Shown here piece after piece: positions 45,101 to 57,100 of a stretch of DNA of 64,000 bases. The notes beneath the pieces were generated by a model. That model did not search any database and was not told the DNA's origin. It saw only the letters and a program-made list of their open reading frames with translations. The translations under genes were made by a program, and so were the position numbers. How positions within the stretch are numbered: the first letter of the stretch is position 1; the number at the start of each line of letters is the position of its first letter. Origin of the DNA: Mytilus edulis (Eukaryota; Mollusca; Bivalvia; Mytilida; Mytilidae); assembly GCF_963676685.1 (NCBI RefSeq), contig NC_092345.1:25009585-25073584 (forward strand), in the 5' to 3' direction.

Positions 45101-48100
45101 TTCTTACAATTGCAATTTTTTTTAAATATGAAATGTCTTTACGCTGTTATTCAAATATACGACAACAGTTTAACCCCCTCATCTGGAGAGGATTGTAATC
45201 AAACTAATCTGATACATGCCTTTCAATATATTGCAACTTAATAAATATATTTCTAACCAACAATGAAACCAAATTTATATTGTAGGTAGTTTTTCGATTA
45301 AATAAGCTTACCAATTGATTTCGGCTCAGAATTCCAATGGAAATCAAAGTCAAAGGTGATGTCTTCCGACAGCTTTTGAAAATGACTTTCATCTGGAAAA
45401 GAAGATCAAATATTCATATTGTATACGAAAAGTCATACCTGGAATATGGTTCATTGCATATGTACTTGACAGCATTATACATAATCTTCAATCCCTGTAT
45501 ATTTTTAATTAGTAAGCAATATTTTTATTTAGCAATTATTATGAAGACTATATTATTTTTTTAAACGTCCATTTCATCGATCTTATAGAATTATTCCATT
45601 TCATCAATTCAATTCAATGAAATGAAATGAAAGGCGTAATTAATAAGGTTTTATTGTGTGACCATAAGTGACGGATGTTTTTTGTTTCTCTGAATTTTCT
45701 CCAACAAAGACAAAGCAGATGTTTTCTTCAATTACTACAATAAATATAACAAAAATGGACTGCTAATCACATTTCACTAACAATTTAGCAGTAAAAGCTT
45801 CAATACTGGTGCGATGTATCAAAAACAAAACCTCAAATACTGTTATTTTCTTATTTTTATAGAAGAGTGGTATATAAAAGACAAAATCGCAAGTTCTATT
45901 ATTTTCTCTTTCTAAAGTAGGTAAATGCTCATAATTCACTAGCCAGTGTCACTTTACGATTGTTTTTTTGCTACAACACTGGCTATATATAGAAGAGAGA
46001 CGAAAGATACCAGAGGGACAGTCAAACTCATTAATTGAAAATAAACTGACAACGCCATGGTTAAAAATGAAAAAGACAAACAGACAAACAATAGTTCACA
46101 TGACACAACATAAAAAAACTAAAGTATAAACAACACGAACCCCACCAAAAACTAGGGTTGATTTCACGTGCTCCGGAAGGGTAAGCAGATCCTGCTCCAC
46201 ATGTGGCACCCGTCGTGTTGCTTATGAGATAACAAATCCGGTAAATAGTCTAATTCGGTAGGTCACATTTATGAAAGGGAAGGGGATTGTAGTTGTGACG
46301 TAAAGAACATATCCGATATCATTTGTGAAACGGTAATTCCATAACGGTCAACCAAATCGTGATGTCGTCCGTAAAATTTACGAAGAGATGATTTCAACTT
46401 CACCATTTGGAACTCTTGATTTGATAGCTTCCTTGTGAGCAACAACCCTCTATCAAGAAAATCATGATAGGAAATGCAAGCACGGGAATATCGTATCAAT
46501 AGGGAGATATACACACCGTATGCAGGTGCTGCTGGAATGTTGTTACTTAGAAATGGAAAGTTCACAATTGGAAAGCTAAAATCATATCTTTTGTCGTAAA
46601 CTTTTGTTTTCAATCGACCCTCATTGTCAATTTCTAGATGTAAGTCAAGATATGAGACCGGCTTAACTGTATCTGTATCTATATATAGGTGATTTCTTCC
46701 GATTTACTATGCATATGTAGCTTTCATAGTGTTCCAGGTGAAGTTCCCTTTGGTATCTTTCGCCTCTCTTTTGTGTTATTTAGTTTACTTAGTAGTTACA
46801 TTTACTTTTTTTTCTAAATTAAACAGATCTTACAATTATAGCTTAATAGTAACTCCACTTCTTCATCTTCATAAATATCTAGCGATGACACAAGATTTAC
46901 CTGAATAAATATAAATAAGTTATTAACATATATGTTAGTATTTTTCTTTTATATTTTATTCATTTGTCATGAAAGTTTTTACATTATCGTTCTAGTGAAA
47001 CATTAAATTGCATGGTAAACAATAAAAGGATGTTATTTTTATCAGAAAAATAACGTTTTTGTGTTCATTTTAGATAAAGTTTCCTCAACTCTTTTTGAAT
47101 ATCCTATCTGGTGCCAAGAAGTAAAAATTGTCCACTTAACATTCAAACGAACAAACACTTATTAAACATTGATTTTCACCCTTTCAATTTAAATAGTTTT
47201 TAAATCAATTGAGCCTGGTACATTTGGAGACTTTCAAAAAACGTGCGAATTAAGAACATACATAGGATTAGTTGTATATTTTAGTGGAGAAAAGGTTAAA
47301 GTTATTAAAAATACATAACAGTTACTATAATCCTCTATTATTGTTCATGAATAAACAAAAGGAAAAATAAAAATGTATCATACCTTGTTTGCATCAATAC
47401 TGTACATCTGTAACGTATCCCCATTTTTCTCGTTTATTAGATCAAACTGATTTTTGTACCCAACACATATTTGGTTATCATCTTTACTACCGTCAATCAA
47501 CGTTATAAGTTGAGGCACTTCGAAAGACTGCAGTTCCTGTTACATGAAAGATATATTAGGTTATCAACGGATATTAGAAATATACATACTTGCATATAAT
47601 TTCGGTTTTTACGTAACGGACGTTTTATGTTTTATTTCACACAGATATATAGATAACATACATTATCACGTAACGATCAGGTACTTTAACCTATATAAAC
47701 CCCAAGGGTTCTGTCTTTTATTTCCTTTTTCATTGAGAAAAGATTATAATTAGGACCGATTCTTATATTTTTATTCAGAATTTAACTCTTTTAATATCGC
47801 GATAAATATCAATTTTACACAGCAATCAACAAAACATTCAATAAGGAATGTCTTCGACGAAACGCGCGTCTGGCGTATAAAATTATAATCCTGGTACTTT
47901 TGATAACTATTCGAAAGTTACAACTTTCACAATACGCTAGATTCATATATTTGCCATCACCAAAAAGAGTTTTACAAAATACACTTCTTTTAACGCCGTT
48001 TACGCGTTTTATAAGCAAACTAGATCCATAGCAATGTCATTTGCAATTTTTAATTGAAAAAGCACCAATTTACCCTTCAAACAGGATTACATGTATCTAT

Positions 48101-51100
48101 ACAGAAAAATAAGAGTGTTATAGAATTGATGCTTACCCTAACCAATGTAAATTCATTGGCAGGCTCAATATCGACAGTTGGACACCATGATGTCCATGCA
48201 GAAGAATGTTTCCATGTGAACAGCAATAGCCGTCTTTGAATAGCAACTATCATCCTTAGGTATCTTGATTCTGGTCGACTTAGGGCATACAAATGGCAGC
48301 CTGGAACGAAATGTTTAAACAATGGTAATTTGGCATAATGACAGATAATTTAACCATTTGCTATGTCAGTGTTTTAGTTACGGTTTAATTTAATAATTTA
48401 ACTTGGTCCTTAAATTTTATCAAAGGTGGCAGATTTAGTCAACAATGGATAACCGATGTTCAAATATTTTATCCGATACTAATGTGGTGCCCATCATAGT
48501 AATTACGTAAAACTTAGGGAATTGCAGTTACACCAAAAGGAGCAAGATTACGAGCGTCAATAATGAAAGCGTCTTCTTGGGTATGCATAACCCACCATGT
48601 GAATCCTCAATCAGAGGAAATGGCGCAATGACTAATGAAATATTTAAATGATAAGTTTGGGCCACAGTAGTTTACTGATGTTCAAGTCTTGTACATAGAC
48701 AACGAAGAGACAACTCATGGTAACAATAACTGAGGGAATTGAGTCAATACAACAAGCATATATAAGGAGATATAATCGAAAGATAATGACCTACTCTTTG
48801 CCAATTAACGTAATGAAAGTACATACAATGATAAAACTCATTTATCAAAAAGGGACATATTCCATGGAAACGTCTTAGTGTATCTTCATGTTGGAAGAGA
48901 CCCCTGAGAAACGAATTCATTATTTTTTAAAAGTCTTTTTCATAAATTATGATATTATAATTATTTGAGAACATAAAAGCTTTTAAAAATGAAATATGAA
49001 AAAAAATAACCTTTGGTCTTTTCGAGTGTGTGATCTTTAAACTCTGTCCGACCTCGTATTACTTCTTCATTGCTCTCTCCTTCAAAGTCAACAAGTCTGA
49101 AAATAGCTATTTTCCCATCCTTTCCTGTTGATTGAAAATTTAAAAGAAAATCAAACACAGCAGATGTATCTTCACCGCTGGAAATAATGTTTTAGACAAA
49201 AAGCACCTGCTCATATCATCTCCTATTTTCTATATAATTATTTTATGAAGCCTATTATCTCCGGTATAATTTCCTTTACATCAGTAATTTTTTTATAATA
49301 CTGACCTGATGGGAACAAAAACCTGATCAATCAAGTTATATGCTATGCTAGGCAATATTCCTATGTATTCAATGTACTTCTCGTTTACAGTGCTATAAAT
49401 TGGATATATAATGATTTGTGAGAAAATGAAATAAAGGAATTATACAGTGTAAATGGTTGTTAATGTTCATATTCGTGTATTAAAGTTTTAATCAACATGG
49501 AAAAAAAAGACTTTATTTTGCGTCAGTCAATAAACCTAATTAAGGATTTTTTTTTATTAATTGTCAAAAATAATTACATTACGAGACTCCGTTAGTCTGA
49601 TTTGCTTGTTTGCAATCATCATTCGCAAGTTAGCCTTCTTATAAAAATGAATGTTACATTCGCAATGATATGTGCCCAGCTTAATAAAAAAAATGTCTTG
49701 ATGATTTCTTTTCCGGATCTTAATAGCATAAAAATATAATTATAAGAAATGAGTGCTTCTTTTTGTAATTCAATTGGGGCGTAAAAGTGTTCGGTCAACA
49801 CTTTTACACCCCAATAAAGTTGCATAATGAAGCATTTATTTCTTATATAAAAAGCATGAATGCATATATTACACATTGATAAGCTCATTTCAGTTTAGAA
49901 TGAATTTTAACAAGGTTTATTTTAGATCTGGCATCAAAAGAAAATTTAAAATTGGTCGAAAGCCTTTAAATATTAACAATGATAAGTCAAGACAAGATTC
50001 TTTATTGAACATTAACTAAAGCAATATGAATAAATGGAGCGATTAGAGTGTATACTACAGTTTAATGTGTTAATCTCGAGGATATTTCTTAATGAGGATT
50101 AAACAATTAGGAAGCTCTTGATCATTTATTAACGCTGCTCATTACTAATTTAATCAATTAAGTTTATCAAAACCTATTGATATTTGAATAACATAAGAAC
50201 AGTTTCCTACGAGTCTATTTACCTTTATCCATCCTACATATTAAAATACCATAGTCCTCTATTACATCTAGTTGTCTCACTGGAATTGTCTTATCAAACA
50301 ACATTCTTGACGGTGCACCTTCTAAAATGGTAAAAAGTGAAATAAGGAACTGATATTTTAGCACAAAACAAATGAAATCAATATGTAAAGACTAATTCTA
50401 AACAATTCATGTTCATGATAGATATTTACCCAAATAATTATAATGAATGATACTAATTGTTGGTGCTACTTTCAGCATTTTGTCTTTTTCTTAGCGGTCA
50501 TCATTATCGGTGAAGGAAGCCGGAATTTTGCGGAGAGAACCAGCGCAGTGGTAGGAATATTGAACGTACTCAGCCACCACACTCCCTCTACCACACATAA
50601 TCCCGAAAAAATTGATAAAAAAAACTACTGCACAGTAGAAAAAAGGTCCATTCACAGTTGAGTCAATCAGGGTTGTTGCAAAACAAGTACGAGTAATTTG
50701 CTACCAAGAGCATGAAGACTTGGATTAGGAATTATAGAATTGAGACTGGAAACAGGGAATGTGTCAAAGAGACACCCAACTGTCCTAAAAGAAGAAAACA
50801 GCCTGTGGTCACCAATTGCCTTCAACGCAGCGATAAAATCCAGATGCCAGCTTCAGCTTGTCCCTAAACAATTATCTATACTAGTTCAGCGAAATGGTCG
50901 CCACACTTTACTCCAAAACACAAAATGAAACACAATTAAAAAGCACACAAGACTAACAAAGATTTGAGATTTCTAACTTGGAACAGGCGCATGAATTCGG
51001 CGTCGTTAACATGTTTCGTGATATATCAACCCTCCTCTATACCTATGGCCAATGTAGAATAAACAAAAAACAGCAACATGTATGTATGTAAATTCACTCT

Positions 51101-54100
51101 TGTCGTTTATACGAAATATCAGCCCCTGAACGTTAGAAAAACAACAATCAAGCGATCAATCTGACTTGTAAATCAGTATTGATAAAATAAGAAAACACGA
51201 TTTTTTGTTTGTTTTTAAATTTAAAATGCAAATTGCAAACATAAAAAATAGTTATTTGTTCATAACACGAAAAAACAATAACTGATGTACATATACACGT
51301 ACAATTTGTTCTAGTGTTGAATGATGAAATTATAAAAAAACATTTCTGGTAAGCTGTTGTTTGCTTGTGCTAAAGATATTTTTTTTCTTCAATTTTACCT
51401 TGCTGAAATAAGGTTTAGAGGAAATAAGTAACGAATAGGTAACGAATAGGGAATAGGGAATAGGTAACGAATAGGGAATAGGGAATAGGTAACGAATAGG
51501 CAACGAATAGGGAATAGGTAACGAATAGGGAATAGGGAATAGGTAACCAACTTGACGCCCATAATGAATTAAGCATTATTCATACATACCTTCCAAAAGA
51601 AGCATTCCGGCGTCTGTTGACAGGACAAGCTTATCACCTGCAATATCGAGAAACATTTTAGATATATGTATTACATTGTGATTTGTGATATTATTTTCTC
51701 AAGGGTGTTTGAAAGGGTTGGTATGTTGAACATCCATAAATGTTTAACTTCGTCACTACGACACGAGGTATCGAGTAGATTGACTCAAATCATATTTTTT
51801 GAACCAATGAAAAGTTATATTTTTTTTCAATTCTAAATTACATCTGTGTTTCGCTAACTTGTTGAATTAATAATAGAACGAATACTCAATTCAAGTATGA
51901 AGCATTCAAATTTACACCAAGATCCCATTAACTGTAATTGGAAATCCTGCATTTGTCATACCTTACTATACAATATGATCAAATTGCAGAAAGATTCCCC
52001 TCCTGAATAATCGAAATCTAACATTTTGCAATTGTCATAAAAACAAGTCGAGATACACCAACTCGAACGAAGGGTGTATCGTATATACAAAACCATGGCA
52101 TGATGATTGTATACACTGTTTATAATCATCTATCTACATAACAGATGCATTTATTGAATGAACGATATTTGACGCTTGAAATAATTCTAGATATTTTTAA
52201 TGCAGTTCAGAACTATATTAAGCACTCATTGAATAAGGAAAATGGGCAAACGGGAAAATTGAAATTAATTGAAAATGGTTATCAATAGCGATACTTTAAC
52301 TATAAACATGAAACCGAAACATCAAAGTTTGCATCATTGTGTTATTATATGTGAGTAACCATTTAAAAAAATAAGAAATGATAGGTAATTCCTATGCAAA
52401 ACTTCGGACTAAAGGAGTAGGTCCAGTAAGACCCTTTTTGGCCCCAAAATATAGCAGTTTTACAAAATTGTTTAAATGTAAACTGTTGGTTATTTATTGG
52501 ACAGTATAATGTCCGTGTAAAACGAAAGTGGCCGCATTCGTGTTCATGCTAAATATTGAGATGTAAGTTGTATTTGATGATAATATATAATATATATAAA
52601 GGTTTAGGATGAACACGGATGCGGCCACTTTCATTTGTGACAATAACCATATGAAAAGTGACATTTTTCGGCATATTTGGTAGATATTCCATATTTGAGC
52701 TTGAATCGGATCGTTTTTAAGGACTAAATTAGCCAAAATCTTTCACATAAATTATTTGAATCATATGAAATAGACACTTAAGTGTTTAAAAAGTGGTCAA
52801 AATCTTTCGTCAGATGAACCTGAAATTTGAGGCCAAAATCGGTCCTTACCGGACCTACTCCTTTAAGAATCTTAATCGAGATTTCCCATTTAAAATTCTT
52901 CATCAAAACGATATGGATTCAATTACACATAAAGGTACGAAATGGGGATATATATATTCACGCCGACGCTGACCTAAATAAGTAAAGTGTTAAAACAAAT
53001 CTTATTTTGATTTAAACAATTAATATCATGAATGTCGCAGCAAAATTGATATCGTTTATGTTATCACTTATAAAAGTTTATCTTGTTATTTTTCTCAAAA
53101 ACGCTTAGCTGTAAAGTTAATTAATCGGTTCTGTTTTATAGCGCTAAGGTATTAATCAACGCATATTAATCAAATAGTAAATCTTACCCCAAGAATCACC
53201 ACAATGTATTTGATTTGGAAAATCCATAAAACACTCTTGTGGTTCCCAAGGCTGTAAAAGAGTTGAAAATTAATTCATCATTGTTTCCAAACTGTAATTA
53301 CTTAAGTGAATACAACAAATCGAATATCATAATAGATGAACGCCTAGTACATTTGAAATTATACCAGCCTTAGGTATTAAAGCGTTTCATGATAATCAAA
53401 CAATAAAATAATTAATATTATAGTGTACTTGCCAACATTTCTAGGATATAAAAACTTAATTGCATTAACCAATATTTTTCTCAATATTCAATGTTTATCA
53501 GATTTTAGAATAATTTGCAATTTGCATAACAGTATAACTACATGTGTATAATAGGTATAATGCTACTATCCATAGTCCATTGTATTTGTCATGCATATGA
53601 TTAATATGGGCTTTCATACTCATACATTTAACGAGAATAGTGGCTTAATGAGACTAAAATCTGCAAAAAAGCAAACACAACTATTTACTGTAGATTGGAG
53701 AGGAGCCATCCTTTCAGAAATATGTAATATCAAAAAAGTTTTTTCATACAATTAAGTTATAGCGAAGAAGGGTGTTGTGTAGGAGACATATTTTGTGAAA
53801 TTGACGGCTTTGCATTTAAGGATGTTCGCTACTCTGTTTCAAAATAACAAGCTTTTTAAAAGAATATTATAAATTGATAGTATATAAATAAAGGAACAAT
53901 AAAGGCAGAAAAAAGTTAAGGGTCCGTGTGCTTGTTTTTGAGATATAAGCCATTGAAAATTTGGCGGAAAATGATTCTCTCTAGACTTTCCATACAATTC
54001 ACATTGGCAGCATTTTCTTTCAAAAACTATGAAAAAATAACAAGGATTTTATATGATTTTCAAATATGACTACATGAAATAAAATTATGAAAAGAAAAGT

Positions 54101-57100
54101 AGGCCTTAATAGTTACTCGATGGATAAAACCACAGGATTCCGAATATCTAACAAAAAATTAAAAACAAGATGAGCGAACATCCTTAATATACAAACTGTC
54201 TATTTCAAGAGCTTTACTACGTATGAATATATATTTGCTACAGTTGACTTGGTCACTTTATAACAAGTGATCTATTATAACGCTTATAAAAAAAACATCT
54301 TAATTTGAATAATTTACAAACTTACCTCTCTTTTAAGTATTCCAGTTGTTACTGTGCTGGTTGGAGCATCACCTTTCAAAATAGTTTTTAACTTCAAAGT
54401 CTAAAATTAAAAAAAAAAAAAATAGTTACATTGTAAGTACAAAACAATAATTTAACAGCAACCATTCTCCTGAAATTAAAAAGGGAAAACAAAAAAATGG
54501 ACAGCTATTATTTTTTCCATTATATTTACGTGCATTACTCTCAACATCTGACATGGACTATTATCATTTTTCTCATATACGACAGAATAAGGTTACAGTA
54601 TTATGTTCCACAGTGATTGCCTACATCACCAACACACCTTAGCTTGTTCCTAAAAAATGGATTTTATTTAAGTCAACAAATGGTGATTTTTGTGAAACGT
54701 TTGTTGGTGCAATACTGTTTCTTTAGTCACCGTATTACTAGTTTCCTTCAATTTTGTGTCTGAGTTCCCTCTAAGGCTTGTTATTCACAAACTATTGTTG
54801 GTGTGAAAAGTGAATGGTCTGAATGTTGAAAGTCTAACATTGCATTCGCAGCTAAGAATCTCCTGTCGGATGATTAATGTATAGCATGATACGTTGACAC
54901 TGACGACGCAACCGGTCTCACTTCAGTTATAGTTCATGCGATTCTTTTAGTGTTCTTATCTCGTTATACAAAATTGAAACCGATTGAAGAGTTTGACCAT
55001 CGATAGTCAATTGTTAACTCTTACTTACCATTCACCTATAATAAATCAACAAATCGGTGTATTATGTTCATTTACGACTGCTGCGAAAGGAGTAGGGTAA
55101 GGACTCATTTTGGCCTCAAATTTCAGTTTCATCTGAAGAAAGATTTTCACCACTTTTTAAACACTTAAGTGTCTATTTCACTTGATTCAATTAGTTTATG
55201 TGAAAGATTTTAACTGATTAAGTCATTAAAAACGATCCGATTGAAGCTCAAATATGAAAAATTTCTCAAATATGCCAAAAAACGTCACTTTTCAGATTGT
55301 TTTTGTCAAAAATGAAAGTGGCCGCATCCGTGTTCATCCACAACCTTTATATATGTTATGTATTATCATAAAATACAACTTATATTGCAATATTAAGGAT
55401 GAACACGAATGCGGCCACTTTCGTTTTACACGGAAACCGTCTTAAATTTAACTAAAATGATAGAATTTTGAAAATTTCAGTAATTTAGCATGACTTAATG
55501 GTGCTACAACCCGATATATGTGCATTGTATTGTCAAAAACAGCCCATATTTATGTAGCAGAAGCATTCAACTGTCCAATAAATAACTAAAAAATTACATT
55601 TTAACAATTTTGTAAAACTGTTATATTTTTGGGCCAAAACGGGGCCTTACCGGACCTTCTACTTTGCAACGACACGAAGATAAATGAAAGACTTTTCCGG
55701 GTAACATGTTTGTTTATGATATTTCTTTGTGATGATCAAAAGTAAAATAAAACGCAAGAAAATGTATGATATCAGCAATTACGTCTCATGTTTCATTAAT
55801 TGTCATTTTTTTTATGGAGTAGATTATTAACTGAAGAAATTATATGCATGTAAGGTTCCGTATTAAAGTCTAAAAGATAATGATTTAGTTCTAATGTATC
55901 AAAATAGCAATGCAAGAGGCTGAAATTTCTATTTGCAAATGGAAATAAGGTGTTACATACTGGCAAACCCGTAATGAAACTTTTATTAATCAAACAAATA
56001 TTTCAGACTCATGTTAGTTTCGTTTTAGTTATCTTGTCTTGCTACTGTTTCAAATGACATAAATAAATACACCTGAAACTCAGCATTTTGCATCTGATTA
56101 TTAAATTATCGCAATATCGAAAAACGTATCTAAAAATTCAATAAGTAATTTCTGTTAAAATTGTAAATAAACAAACAACTTATCATCATAATACAATATG
56201 TAGTTTGTCATATGTACCTGGCCGACTCTGACAAATTCAGCCCGTCTTGCTTCTTCTTTCCGCGAACTTTGGACATCTTGAATAACATCACTAAAAGCTC
56301 GTCGGTACAACATATTATTCTAAAAAAAAAAGTACATAATATGTATTAACCAATATTTAATGTGTATGCTTGTCACGGTCCTTGTTTTAATTTGACAATA
56401 TAAAGTTGTCACAAGGGACCTGCAACATCTGGTGTAAATATATAGCTTCTTGCAATATTGGAATTTAATAAATATCTGACGTTGTTATGTCAGAAACAAT
56501 CCGGGGTTCAATCAAGTAAAGAAAGAACTAGTCCGGTAATGTGATTACTAATGTCAGCCTAGCAAAACAAGATGTAATTTATCATACCCTTATATTACTA
56601 TAAGTAAAATTATACATACTATTTTCAGTTAATCATTTACATTAGTTTGATCGTTCGTTCTCTGCAGGACAATTAGATTAAAATCATCAATTTACAGATT
56701 AATATAAGTGTCCATAGGATTTCTGTTATTATCTTTCAAGGGTACATAACTTAGGATTAATGAGCTGTTCTTTCAAAAAATGTAATATTTATTTATACAT
56801 TTATGTGAGCTATTGCTGTATGCTATTGTATATATTTGGCCTAATAAACAGGGAAAGAATAAAATGTGTTCACGCTGATTTTGACTAATATATATGTATA
56901 AATAGATATTCTGTATTAATTGGCAAAATATATAACTAAGTGTTATTAGATCAGAATTATTTGGAAACAGTTTGTAGGGGCCAGTATAAAAAATGACAAT
57001 GACCTATTTATATTCCCAATTACTACATCGAACTAGTAACATATATTTAAGTAGTTCACATCGTATTATATCATCTGAGTAATCTAGGTACGTGATTAGT

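Noticed and set aside
49318..49396. Possible extra GARNL3-like exon (KYIEYIGILPSIAYNLIDQ-type frame)
   Set aside because: Its only acceptor gives the wrong phase after exon 50321-50223 and leads to a stop, while joining 50223 directly to 49124 restores the family motif DKGKDG.
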